A DNA stretch of 64,000 bases, taken from assembly GCA_034359265.1 (NCBI GenBank), contig CP136890.1, forward strand, positions 36,395,001-36,459,000, read 5' to 3'. Shown here in pieces: positions 1-10,451 of this stretch. The position numbers and the translations under genes are program-made. The notes beneath the pieces were generated by a model. The model made no database searches. It was not told the origin of the DNA and was given only the letters and a program-made list of their open reading frames with translations. Every line of letters begins with the position of its first letter. The stretch's first letter is position 1. The stretch comes from Canna indica (taxonomy: Eukaryota > Streptophyta > Magnoliopsida > Zingiberales > Cannaceae).

Positions 1-166
1 AATAGGAGAAAGACATCATTTTTCGATTGCCATTGTCAGTTTCTCCCTCTTGATCATCCATATCGAAGGCAAAGAGACAAATTTATGAAGGGCCGAATTG
101 AAAGAGATATTCCACCTCCACGATTATCGGGCAATGAAATGAAGGCACGTGTTGATAAATTGCTTG

Positions 167-1331
167 CACTACTAGAATTATGAGTATCAGCAACGGCTGG
201 TGCCGTTGCTGGGCCGTTGCTGAAGAGCATCAGCAACGGCCGAGCCGTTGCAATAAAGCCGTGACAGAAACGCGCGTTGCTGATGATTATCAGCAACGGC
301 CGCTCGGGCCGTCGCTAAAAATATTATCAGCAACGGCTCGGGCCGTCGCAACGCCGTTGCTGATAACATTAATAACAATGGCTTTCGATGCCGTGGCCTG
401 CGCCGGCACCAGCGATGCATCGGCGCTGATGGTGCAGTTGTGGAGGATGAGGCCGGTCGCCTCGTGTCGGTCCTTACGGCCCTGCACTCGCAACGCCACC
501 GCCTGGTGCTTCTCCGCCCCGGCCGAGTTCTCCACCCCGAAGTCCTTCCCGATGAACCCGTCGCCAACGTCCACTCGCAACACCTCCGATATGACTTCAT
601 TCTCCGAGAGCAATCGCCGGCTAAGGGACGGCAGCTGGAACGAGGTGAGCACCGTCGACATCTGGTCGACGATCGCCAACGTGTTGCTCGTCAGCATGGA
701 GGAGCTGTTCAGGGCTTTGGTCATGGAGGAGCCAACTTGTCGACCGAGTTCCTGAGCTCGCCGATGGCGTAGTCGAGCAGCTCCTTGCAGTTCTCGAGGG
801 CTTCGCTCGTCCGGTTGTCCTTCGCTGAGTCCATCGGCCGACCGCCGCCGGCCGAAACCCTAGAAATAGGGTTTCGGTCGGATTTCCCGCCGGCCGCAAC
901 AGGAAGAGACGGCCGGCCGGCGAAGCATACCTGAACAAGTCGGCAGCAGCGGGAGGAGGAAGAGGCGTCGTCGGCGTCGGCAGCAGCGGCAGCGGCGGCG
1001 AGAGGCGAGAGCAGAAGCGGCGGCGGCAGCAGCGGGAGGAAGAAGGGTCGGGCGCGACTGCGTGCCCTATATAAACTTATCAGCAACGGCTCACTCGCCC
1101 GTTAGAAAGCCGTTGCTAATAAGTTATCATCAGCAACGGCTCACTTGTCCGTTAGAAAGCCGTTGCTGATAATTAACATCATCAGCAACGGCTCGCGTGT
1201 CCGTTAGAAAGCCGTTGCAGATACCTCATATCTGCAACGGCTCGAGCGGCCGTATGAATGCCGTTGCAAATAGCAACGGCTTGAGCGGCCGTTGCTGATA
1301 GCCGTTGCTGAAGACCATATTTCTAGTAGTG
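167..1331. mobile_element. Non-autonomous CACTA element carrying a host gene fragment (Pack-CACTA)
   Basis: A 1,165-bp element with inverted ends CACTACTAGAA (167-177) and TTCTAGTAGTG (1321-1331), flanked by the 3-bp target duplication TTG at 164-166 and 1332-1334. Both ends carry dense subterminal repeats of CAGCAACGGC or its complement (about 181-366 and 1078-1310), the usual binding sites for the TNPA-like protein. No transposase gene is present. The middle (about 390-1075) is much richer in G and C and holds pieces of a pectin methylesterase gene on the minus strand. The site without the insertion is visible in copy B near 31641-31660. The terminus differs from that of its host element, so it belongs to another CACTA family. 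Confidence 0.92.
390..834 (-). pseudogene. Captured pectin methylesterase (type I PME) fragments
   Basis: On the minus strand 834 down to about 724 encodes ALENCKELLDYAIGELRNSV, the start of a PME pro/inhibitor domain. From 724 the frame shifts and reads MTKALNSSSMLTSNTLAIVD, then SLSRRLL, the usual pro-domain end. About 575-395 then encodes catalytic-domain sequence with FIGKDFGVENSAGAEKHQAV and LILHNCTISADASL. The pieces lie in gene order but the stretches between them are missing, so this is a shortened, joined copy of several exons and not an intact enzyme. The sequence from 835 to 1075 is alanine- and serine-rich in translation and is not PME. Type I PMEs de-esterify wall pectin; no such activity is expected here. 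The identification rests on recognised family motifs. Confidence 0.8.
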
Positions 1332-4300
1332 TTGATATTCAATTTAAAAATCAATGTGTTGCTAGAATTTCAGGATTTGGGTAACAACACAATTGGGTTA
1401 AAAAAAGTATCTTTTGGACTTTACCGTATTGGCATACAAATTTAATTCGACACAACTTAGATGTGATGCATATTGAACGAAATGTGTTTTAAAATATATT
1501 CAATACGGTAATGAATATCACGGGGAAAAAAAAGACAATGTCAAGGATAGAGCTGATTTGCCTAAGTATTGCAAGCGCCCCGAATTAGAATTACAGAATG
1601 CCAATGGGAAACTGTTGAAGCCGAGAGCCTTATTTATGTTGAACAAAGAACAAATCAAAGCAGTATGTCATTGGGTCAAAGAATTGAAATTTCCTGATGG
1701 TTATGCTTCAAACATAAGTCGATGTGTAAATATAGATGATTGCAAATTTTATGGAATGAAAAGTCGTGATTGTCATGTTTTCATGCAAAGGCCTATTCTA
1801 ATTGCATTTCGTGATTTGTTACCTGATCCAGTATGGGATATATTAACTGAGCTAAGTTTATTCTTTCGGGACTTGTGTTCAAGTGTGTTGCGAATTGAGG
1901 AGGTCAAAAGACTTGAGTTAAACATTGTTGAGATATTATGCAAGCTTGAGAAAATATTTCCACCAAGTTTTTTTGACTCTATGGAGCATCTCCCTGTTCA
2001 TTTACCATATGAGGCTAAAGTTGGTGGTCCTGTACAATATAGATGGATGTATAGATTCGAAAGGTAACACATATGCCTTTTGATTCTTCATTCAAATTTT
2101 TAATTTTTTTAAACATCTTAATTTATATGAATATTTTAGGTATATGCTTCAATTGAAGAAAAAAGTGAAGAATCGAGCATATGTTGAAGGATCAATTTGT
2201 GAAGCATATATCATACAAGAAATTTCTACTTTCTGTTCTTTCTACTTTGAACCAAAGGTAAACACAAGGTTGAATCAAGTACCTCGAAATGATGATAGTG
2301 GAGTTCCAACTACCATGGGACACTTATCTTTCTTTACCTACCCTGGTCGACCTTGTGGGGCCCTTGGCGTTATAGGATGGTTGTCGACGAAGTTGAGTAT
2401 AAAGCAATGGAGCTTTACGTACTTATGAATTGTCAAGAAATCTCTCCTTTCATTAAGTACGTAGTAGTATTAACATTAACTTTTCGTTAATTATTTCATA
2501 TATTCAAATTATGTTAATGTAAACCTTATTATTTTTAATGAGTTTAATGATATCGTTAGGCAAAGAGAATCACACTTAACTAACGCAGAGCTAGAGAAGT
2601 TACGAGATAGAGAATTTCCAAAATGTTTGAGAGATTATGTAAGTTGAACAATTATTCTTGTGACAATGTCAATGTGAATAATCCTGATTATTTCATTATT
2701 TTTTTTGATAGGTTAATCATAACATTCACACGGTTGATAATCAAATACTTGTCATTGCACAAGGCCCACAAAGATTGGTTCGTTCCGTGAAGGGTTATTC
2801 TGTGAATGGATTTAAGTTTCACACCAAGGAATTTTCATATGGAAAAAAACAATTAATAGTGATGTTTGTGTCAAGGGTAGTTGCTACAACGACTTTGAAG
2901 CTGATTACTATGGCATTTTGATTGATATTGTGGACGTAGAATACTTTGATGGAAATAATGTGGTGTTATTTAAATGTGAGTGGTTTGATACCGAAAAAAG
3001 AGTTAGAGTACATCCTTGCCATGGACTTGTTGAAATCAATCACAAGTTGAGACTTTATCATGATGCTCATTTTGTGTTGGCAGAGCAAGCTCAACAAGTT
3101 TATTACACTAGTTATCCATCAAAGAAAAAATGAAGGAGTGATTGGTGGTCTGTATGCAAAATTAAAGCAAGAAATAAATTTGATGTATTAGAGGTTGAAG
3201 AAATAGACGATAATATCCCTCCACAGACCGATGATTTTTTTCAAGAGGATGAGGTTGAAACAATACTACCTATTATGCCTACAACTGAGTTGGATTTGTT
3301 AAATGTATTAGTTGATAACGATGGTGTAGTTGATGAAGTAGATCAACATGAAGAATTTTTCTTAAGAACTCGAAGACAAGTCATTGAGGAGGATGAAGAA
3401 GAAGCGGACACTATAGACATGGAAGATAGTGAAGATGATGAAGTTGACGAGTATTTGTCAAATGAGGAGAATGATGATTGAAACTTTTTTTGTATAAGTT
3501 TACTTTTAATGATCACTTATAAAATCATTGTGAACATGATGACAAACTCTCATTTGTTTGTAATTGATTTTTTTAAAAAAATTCATGTGTCTTGAATTAT
3601 TAACTATTCTTAATGCACTTTTAGTAAATAATGGTGTCACGAGGGCGAGGACGAGGTCGAGGGCGTCCTCCTTTGATTGAAATACTTTTTGCGACCTCTA
3701 CACAATCATCATCATCTGAAGCTATAGTTGGAGCCACTACCTCTACTCCTTGTACTCCTGTTGTACATATTACTGTTCCACTAGAAACACCTTCTACTCC
3801 TACACATTCAACGTCGTCAGCACCAGCACCAGCACCAACACCCTCACCACCTTCAGTCCATTTGCATTTGATGCCATCAGCTCCTCTTGTGCCATCTACA
3901 TCTGCTGCTACACATAGTGATGATACTTCACGTCGAAGAGGACCAAATCAGCCTTCACAACCGTCAGAGATACCATATGAAAGACGTCTATTAATTATTG
4001 ATAAGAAAAGGTAGATCATTATATTTTGCATTATATTCTTTCAGTTACTGTTTGGGTAACTAGCTTATTCTGCAATATATTTCAAAGTTGATTGCATATG
4101 TTGCTTTATCATAAGTGGCCATCCTTTGCATGTAGGAAATCAGGAAATGTAAGATTGTGGCCAATTTAGTCTCATTCTTAGTTCAACATTATATTACTTT
4201 ATCTTGTTTGATTTGGTGTAAGGCTCAAAAAATGTGACCATCCGTTGGAGGGAGATATGACATAATGCATCGCTTGAGCTTTTTGGATTTGAAATAATGT

Positions 4301-4505
4301 TTTTTCGTATGACTATATATAACAGGATATAAAAAATGTGGCATATTTTGGCTGATTATAGAGTGTTTCCTAGAGGCAAGCTTTTTAAAAAATGCCAATT
4401 TTCTATCCTTTAATTTGTATCCTGCTCAATATTTTGTGGAGCACCACATGATGCGAACACTTCACCTAATTTTATTTGATTGAGCTTCAGCATTAATATT
4501 ACTTA

Positions 4506-5169
4506 GGGCCCGTTTGGTTTGCTAAAAAACGGGGGACTGGACTGGACATCCGCCCATGTCCCCCGTTTGGTTTGCAAAAGAAGCTTCGGGACAAGGACTT
4601 CTCCTTGTCCGGGATAGGATTTCCACCCATTTTGGTGTACCGAGAAATTTCTCGGTACACCAAAATCGGGCGGAGGACAAGGGCTGCAATTGTCAAAATT
4701 ACCCATTCCTTTGATCGTAGAATCGTCGGATCGAGTCGAGGTGAATACCAAAGTTGTAAATTTTCGCATGCTGAACGCGATGGTGGCATCAGATTTCAGA
4801 TTGGAAATCGTTTGGTATGATTTTTATATTTTTCGGTATTATCCTATTGTTATACTTTTAGGTTAATTGAAAATTAGTTGAACACTTATTAGTTAAACTA
4901 AAACTTCTTATTGTATTAAAGTATTTGATACTATATATTAATATTTTTTTACATATTAATTAATTTTAAGACTAATTTACAAGGGTATTTTAGTCATTTG
5001 TCATATATAATACTTTGTTATAGCGAAACAAACGCAGGACAGAACAGAATATCGTGTCCTGTTCTTGACGAAACAAACACGGTATAGCTATTGTTCCAGG
5101 ACATCTGATGTCCTGTCCTTGTCCCTGTCTGGTGTCTTGTGATGAGCAGTTTGCGAACCAAACGGGCCC
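4506..5169. mobile_element. PIF/Harbinger (Tourist-like) MITE
   Basis: A 664-bp element with ends GGGCCCGTTTGGTTTGC and its near-exact complement (16 of 17 bases), flanked by the target duplication TTA at 4503-4505 and 5170-5172. A TTA/TAA duplication with a G-rich GTTTGGTT terminus is typical of PIF/Harbinger. It has no transposase. A second copy of CCGTTTGGTTTGC lies just inside the left end (about 4562-4575), and a perfect palindrome lies at 4629-4666. It sits in intron 1 of the TNP1-type pseudogene. Confidence 0.83.
4629..4666. repeat. 38-bp perfect palindrome inside the MITE
   Basis: Two 19-bp arms (left ATTTTGGTGTACCGAGAAA) meet with no spacer at 4647/4648 and are exact complements. 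The match ends abruptly on both sides. Confidence 0.95.
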
Positions 5170-6566
5170 TTAGTTACTTCAGCATTAATTTTCCAGCAAA
5201 GTTCATTTTAGTAGTGTTAATTACAGACTTAGCACAATTGACCATAAAGTTCATTTGTGATCTAGTTTTATTATTTTTGTAGCTTTCGCGAGACAGAAGT
5301 AGTTCAAGACATTTCATCAATTATTAAGGAAAATTTCACGGGTGTATGGTCATATTGGTCTGAAGTGTCATCACATCTGAAGGAGTTACTCTGGGACAAA
5401 TTTAAGGTATTTTATTTTAAAATTTTGTTTATGATAATTATATGTTGCTGATATATAAACCCCTAAAATTGAAATTTTTATCTCCACTATTGTGTATTTG
5501 GGTTTTTTTAGGCAGTTTGTCGTTGGGATCCTTCTCAGACCGATGAGGTTCGAGAAATATGGGACAAGACAGCTTGTCAACGCTTCTCTAATAATATGTG
5601 TGATGCTAGAAATTATGCTTAAAGAAAGACTAACACTGATGATATCCGCCGAACTAACAGTTTTGGCCCTCCGTGGATGCCTCCAGATATTTGGCATTAA
5701 CTTATTATTGAGCATTGGGATACAGATAAGTGGAGACAAAAATCTAAGTCAGTCGTCTCAATCGCAAGAAGGAGGTAGATGGTGACATTACACTTCATAC
5801 AGGTGGATCTATTTCATTTGTTGCTCATCGAAAAAAACTGGTATGATATTGATAATATTGTTGTCATACAAAATTTATGTTAATATTGTTAACTAAATAT
5901 TATTTATCTTTTTTGTAGGAAGAAAAGTTGAATCGACCACATACACATCTTGAGTTGTTTAAACACACCCATAAGCGAAATAGTCGTGAGGGTGACTATA
6001 TATGTCGACGACAAATCACAAAAAGTTGTGGTATGTACTTGATTTAACTAATAATTAACTAAAATTTGAAATATAATAATTAACTATTTTTTTAAAAATT
6101 GTGCAGGAGACTTATGAGGCATCAATCATAGAGAAGTATGGCACAAATGCATCATTACACCCGAATTTTGATCCTAAAGAATGGATTAATGCCTCTGGAC
6201 CCCCATCTCATAATCGGATTTATGGTTTTGGATGTTGAGAGGGTGTTAAATTTGTTATTGGGAGTTCAAGCTCTAAAGGAAGTACATCCTCAAGTTATGG
6301 GCATCGTTAGACACATGATGAGTGGAACAATATGCAGATGGAGGTGGCATCCATGCGAGAGCACATTACCCACTTGGAGACATCAATGCAATCACAAGTG
6401 GAGGCTCAAGTGCGCTTGCTATTGACACAGCTTGGTATTCCTATCAATCCTTCGGAATCAACAAATTCTCCATCGAGTTCCACCGCACCACCTCCACCCC
6501 CACCTCCATCAGCTGGGTAAAGAAATAGGTTAGTAAATTAAACTATTCCATTCTTAATTCAATTCT

Positions 6567-7332
6567 CAGCATGCTGAGTGAATTCTCAGCATGCTATTGA
6601 AACAATTCAGCTCTGTTCAAGTTACACCATTTTGGGGCATCTATACTTATCATAGCATTAAAAATTTCTTGTTAATGCATGAACTATTAAATTATCTTGA
6701 ATGGTAGTGAGTTAATAGATGGTGACTGCAATGGCTGATGATGCCCAATGTTGGGCTTTGTTAATCTATGTACTTGATTAAAGGATCGTATGACTATTGC
6801 TAGTCCATGTGTTAATCTAAATTCATTCTCAGAATATGAGAATTCAGCATGCTGAACACAGCATGCTGAATTCAATTCTCAGCATGCTGAGAATCTAAAG
6901 CAGCATGCTGAGAGTGAATTCTCAGCATGCTGAGAATCTAAAGCAGTGAATTCTCAGCATGCTATTGTTACAATTCAGCATGCTGCATTAAAATTGGCTC
7001 TGTTCAGGTTACACCATTTTGGGGAATCTATACTTATCATATCATTAAAAAAAAATTGTTAATGCATGAACTATTAAATTATCTTGGATGGTAGTGAGTT
7101 AATAGTTCGCTTGTGTAGCTCTATCTGTTTCTTCATATCACTTCACATGAACTTGTTGCTTTTATGCACATTAAACATGGTAAATTAAACTTGCTGAGAA
7201 TGAATTCTTAGCTTGCTGAGAATTCATTCTAAGAATCTCAGCATGCTGAGTGAATTCCAATTCTCATCTGTGAATTTAGCATGCTGAGTGAATTATCAGC
7301 ATGCTATTGATACAATTCAGCATGCTGCATTG
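6567..7332. repeat. Scattered TCAGCATGCTGA palindromes
   Basis: More than a dozen copies of the 12-bp palindrome TCAGCATGCTGA or its AGCATGCT core, often preceded by GAATTC, lie in clusters at about 6567-6600, 6845-6985 and 7245-7332. They follow the TNP1-type gene and come before the terminal repeat array. In CACTA elements such short repeats commonly bind the TNPA/TNP1 protein; that role here is inference. Confidence 0.8.
6609..7105 (+). repeat. Pair of direct repeats of about 110 bp
   Basis: The segment at about 6609-6719 (from GCTCTGTTCA to GTGAGTTAATAG) recurs at about 6994-7105 with a handful of differences. Both copies follow an AGCATGCTATTG...ACAATTCAG motif, and a third partial copy of that motif is at about 7304-7332. 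The palindrome region therefore grew partly by segmental duplication. Confidence 0.85.
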
Positions 7333-7737
7333 TTGGGTATTCCTCATTTCATTGAGTTACAAACTTTATTTACAACTTCAGAGTGTCAGTTTATTATCTT
7401 GCATTAAGTTACAAACTTGGTATTCCTCATTTCATTGTCTCATTGTTTCTTTTGTTTTTACATGCAGGTAAAACGATAAAGTGCAAGGATCAGCTTTTTG
7501 GAAAAACATATCTTATGTATTTTTGAAACTTTGAAACAATGTAAGTATTTGAATAGTACAATGTATTTCGAAATTACTTGTATACAATGGTTTCTTATGT
7601 GTGTGGATTTTAATGATGTGTGATTCAAAAATTATTTTTAAGATTTCGTGTGAGTTATCAAATTATCTTATAAGTGATTGCATGATTTGGGGATTGATCA
7701 GGTACACAATAATGAGCAATTGGTAGATTCTATTGGT

Positions 7738-8245
7738 AATTCCAACAGATATACCAATAAAAATTATTTGTTGGTAATACCAACGCTAGCGAATATTGTT
7801 GGTATTACCGACAGATATATATTTGTTGGTATTACCAATAGATATATATCCGTTGGTATTACCAACAGATATGTTTTCGTTGGTAATACCGGCAGATATT
7901 TATTCGTTGGTAATACCAACGAATATTTTCGTTGGTAATACCGGCAGATATATATACGTTGGTATTACCAACGAATATATATCTGTTGGTATTACCAACG
8001 AATATGTATCCGTCGGTATTACCAACGAAAATATATCTGTTGGTAATACCAACGAATATATATCTTCGTTGGTATTACCAACAAAATAAAATATCTGTCA
8101 GAAATACCAACAAATTAATTAAAATTCGTCAGTATTACCGAGGAGCCTTTTACCGATGGACGTTACCGACAGATACTCCGTCGATAGCAATATTACCGAC
8201 GGATTTTTGGGTATTACCGACGGATTTGGTCCGTTGGTAATTCCA
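7738..8245. repeat. CACTA subterminal repeat array (GTTGGTATTACCAAC)
   Basis: About 15 to 20 copies of a 15-bp near-palindrome, GTTGGTATTACCAAC or its complement GTTGGTAATACCAAC (seven-base arms around one central base), are spaced roughly 25-30 bp apart by AT-rich GATATATAT-like linkers. Copies nearest the terminus become more diverged (GTATTACCGACGGA). The array abuts the right end at 8260. It creates apparent repetitive peptides in several frames, which I do not regard as genes. The same motif fills the element at 32902-33232. Confidence 0.9.
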
Positions 8246-8247
8246 TG

Positions 8248-8260
8248 TTTTCTTGTAGTG
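8248..8260 (-). repeat. Right terminus of CACTA copy A
   Basis: TTTTCTTGTAGTG on the plus strand, i.e. CACTACAAGAAAA inward from the end. It matches the left end of the MITE at 32902. The flank starts TTTG; the partner duplication is outside the window. Confidence 0.9.
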
Positions 8261-8263
8261 TTT

Positions 8264-9624
8264 GTTGACTTTCTCGCATGTACAACCTTAGGCATTGCAT
8301 TTTGTAGGGTTGTCATTTTTTTATTTAGCATGCAAAGTTCCTTTTTTAAGTCTAGCATGCTATCATTCAAGTGCTCTACTTTATCACTCAAAAATTTGTA
8401 TTCATTTTCCAACTTTTTGTTTTCATTTTCGAAATTTTTCTTAGCATCATCTAAGCCATGCTTTTCTTCCTTAAGGATATCTACTTCTTTCCTTAATGCA
8501 TTGCATGAAAGTAGCAAGTTATCATTTTCAAGCTGTAGGAATTTGTTGTCCTTGTTAAACTCTTTAAACTTTTTCCTAATAGTATTAAATTCATCATGCA
8601 TTTGATCAAACTCATTTTCTATATCTTCTTGTGTAAATGAAAGCTCGCCAAAAGTAAATCGTACCTCGTTGTCATTTGCCATGAGGCAATGATTTGCCTT
8701 TTCACTTTTGGAGTCTTCTTCACTTGACGAAGACTCGCTTTCATCCCAAGAAGTCATCATTGCCTTCTTCTTCTAGTATTTGTCTTTCTTGTGAGGGTTG
8801 GAGGTGGAAGCCATCTTGAGAAGTGGGCAATCCTTCCTTAAATGCCCGAATTTGTTACAATTGAAGCATGTGTAGCCTCCTCTTCCCTTCCTCATGCCTC
8901 CTCTCATGAAACTCATGAATCTTCTTACCAACATCGCCATCTCTTCAAACTCATCCATCTCTTCCTCGGATGATGAGGATTCTTCATCCCGGTGTGATGC
9001 TTTTAAGGCAATGGTCTTGCCTTTGGAAGCATCTTCCTCCTTGTATTGCTTCATATGGGTCTCATGTGAGCTTTGCTTCCATGATTGCGATGACATTGGA
9101 CTCCCAAGCTTTTGGAAGGGAATGAAGAAGTTTCTTACCTTCTCCTCTTCCCTTATATCTCTACCAAGATTAGCCAATCCATTCGTAATACTTTGAAATC
9201 GAGCATATATGGCATCAATAGATTCATGTGATAGAATCTTGAACATTTCATAATCATGCATAAGTAGATTTATTTTAGATTCTTTAACTTGTGAAGTCCC
9301 TTCATCTATAGTCTCTAAGACTTTCCAAAGTTCATATGCAGACTTACACGTAGAAATTCTATTAAACTCATTAATTGATAGGCCACAATATAGTGCATTG
9401 ACGGCCTTTGCATTTGCATTAAAAAGATTAATTTCCTCTTGATCCCACTCATTCATTTCCTTAGTTGGTTACTTATAATCTACTTGAATCATTCTCCATA
9501 CATCCATGCCGAGTGATTGTAGGAAGTCATTCATGCGTATCTTCCAATAGGCATAGTTGTTTTCATCAAACAATGGTGGAGTATGAGTAGAGGACTCTTG
9601 AGCTAGTTGGATTTCACTAGTCAT
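8264..9624 (-). pseudogene. copia gag polyprotein (broken)
   Basis: Capsid-type protein of a copia retrotransposon. The start at 9624 gives MTSEIQLAQESS and then NNYAYWKIRMNDFLQSLGMD, the usual gag opening. An in-frame stop lies at about 9469; the frame resumes with the UBN2-like region (AYELWKVLETIDEGTSQVKE). A Ser/Glu-rich segment and the zinc knuckle CFNCNKFGHLRKDC (about 8875) follow. Another stop lies near 8773, after which a long coiled coil (about 8700-8300, rich in Lys, Glu, Asn and Leu) continues until the CACTA terminus at 8260. The open frame then runs into transposon sequence, so its last residues (from about TTRKHGI) are not gag. Confidence 0.85.
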
Positions 9625-9667
9625 TCTAAATTGTAGGGTAGATGGTTAAATCTAATCCTACGACCTT

Positions 9668-9679
9668 ACTCTAATACCA
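9668..9679 (-). other. Primer binding site
   Basis: TGGTATTAGAGT on the minus strand, two bases after the LTR end. It differs at one or two positions from the initiator-tRNA-Met site TGGTATCAGAGC. Confidence 0.75.
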
Positions 9680-9681
9680 AT

Positions 9682-10451
9682 TGTTGAGTGAATGCCCACA
9701 CTAGAAAGGGTGGGTTGAATAGTGTTGGGTGACTTTTAATTCTATCTCAATTTTTTTTAATTCAATTCTAACTTCAACCGAAAGTAAGTGCAACTAAATG
9801 ATGTTCGTTAGCAAGTATGAAACACAATTATAAGCAATCACACAAGGCAATGCAAACTCAATAGATTATAGTGGTACGACCAACCGCCTATTCCACTTCC
9901 TTAGCTCCACACCAAGAATTTCTAACCAAATCCTTTATAGACCTTGTGCTTCCCTTTGAATACAACCGAGGACTCAGTTCTCAACCCTTTGAGAACTCCT
10001 CAAAACTATTCACCTAGGCAAAATATAATTCTACAAAGTAAACCCTAAGTGTTTAGCGAATTAGCCACTGCCAGCTTTTGGCCTTGTTCAGTCGACCGAC
10101 CGGTCGACCGAAGTAGCTTCTGCCGTTTTCCTGCCTTGTTCGGTCGACCGAACCTGGGCTAAGGTTGATTTTTATATTTATTTTGTTACACCTTTTTTCA
10201 TAGGTTTTGTTACCAAGATTTGACTTGGATAACTTTACAAATAGTCTTGGGATGAGATCCTAGGGATATATTACAAGGAATCTATTTAATCTACATCCGA
10301 GCCTTTTTTGACGATTTTTGCGATTCTTCGAGCGAAGTTCACGTGCTTATCACAACCTCAACTTGAACTCAAAACTTCACACATATATTAAATACATGTT
10401 TGTTATCATCAAAATAGAGATCGAAGTCTAGGGGGAACCCTAGGGCCAACA
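9682..10451 (-). repeat. 5' LTR of copia element
   Basis: A 770-bp LTR that begins TGTTGGCCCTAGGG at 10451 and ends CACTCAACA at 9682, with the primer site next to it. It contains TTTTGATGATAACAAACATG near its start and the conserved end block CACTATTCAACCCACCC, both shared with the LTRs at 45961-47512 and 55181-56759. Two GGTCGACCG palindrome blocks lie at about 10090-10150. Confidence 0.85.

Larger units (their letters stand above)
1..3480 (+). pseudogene. TNP2-type CACTA transposase, 3' two thirds, interrupted
   Basis: This is the transposase that cuts and joins CACTA ends. Seen here: the tail of the Transposase_21 domain (1-163, with FFDCHCQFLPLDHPYRR), then after the 167-1331 insertion the HTN...DVMHIERNVF region (about 1340-1500), a DUF4218 domain (about 1558-2064, KFYGMKSRDCHVFMQR and LPVHLPYEAKVGGPVQYRWM), a short intron (about 2065-2138), a linker exon, and a DUF4216 domain (about 2713-3130, IDIVDVEYFDGNNVVLFKCEWF). 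An acidic tail follows at 3275-3478. A stop replaces a codon after the ISGFG stretch near 1380, and another follows HIERNVF, so it is broken besides the insertion. The N-terminal part lies outside the window. Copy B at 30122-34210 shows the missing N-terminus. Confidence 0.88.
3631..6530 (+). pseudogene. TNP1/Transposase_24-type CACTA accessory gene, copy A
   Basis: The second CACTA gene, whose product in this superfamily binds subterminal repeats. Five exons can be followed with GT-AG borders: about 3631-4011 (RG-rich start MVSRGRGRGRGRPP, then a Ser/Thr/Pro-rich stretch), 5283-5406 (WSYWSEVSSHLKELLWDKFK), 5512-5840 (VCRWDPSQTDEVREIWDKTA), 5919-6030 and 6107-6520. The last exon contains SLHPNFDPKEWINASGPPSH and IYGFG, typical of the family, then a predicted coiled coil (MQMEVASMREHITHLETSMQ) and a Pro-rich end. 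Stops interrupt exon 3 after DARNYA and exon 5 after IYGFGC, and the coiled coil lies in another frame, so it is dead. Intron 1 contains the MITE at 4506-5169. Confidence 0.82.
1..8260 (+). mobile_element. CACTA (En/Spm) element, copy A, left part outside window
   Basis: A large CACTA-superfamily DNA transposon whose left end lies before the window. In order it holds a TNP2-type transposase gene (1-3480), a TNP1/Transposase_24-type gene (3631-6530), palindromic repeat arrays and the right terminus. The terminus at 8248-8260 reads, on the minus strand, CACTACAAGAAAA, the diagnostic CACTA end. Downstream sequence is a copia gag gene, so the element inserted into that gene; the first three flanking bases are TTT. 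Two younger elements sit inside it (167-1331 and 4506-5169). A second, more decayed copy of the same family begins near 30122. The two gene families and the terminus are seen; that the proteins act together in transposition is family knowledge. Confidence 0.88.
8261..10451 (-). mobile_element. Ty1/copia element, 5' part, split by CACTA copy A
   Basis: Minus-strand copia element of which the 5' LTR (9682-10451), primer binding site and gag gene are visible. CACTA copy A interrupts gag at 8260, so the rest, including pol, should lie beyond the left edge of the window. The gag with CCHC knuckle followed by a long coiled coil, together with an LTR starting TGTTGG, resembles the SIRE/Maximus group; that lineage call is tentative. 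Confidence 0.82.

Noticed and set aside
721..1086. 121-codon frame as an intact PME-like gene
   Set aside because: Only its last 38 or so residues match a PME pro-domain; the rest is low-complexity and the frame is broken at 721.
7678..8240. Repetitive peptides (VGITN-type repeats) in several frames
   Set aside because: They are by-products of the roughly 30-bp palindrome array of the CACTA terminus; different frames are open at once and no start context or homologue supports a protein.
7738..8245. Evenly spaced palindromic repeats suggesting a CRISPR-like array
   Set aside because: The spacers are short, similar to each other and AT-rich, the repeats occur in both orientations, and the setting is a plant CACTA end.
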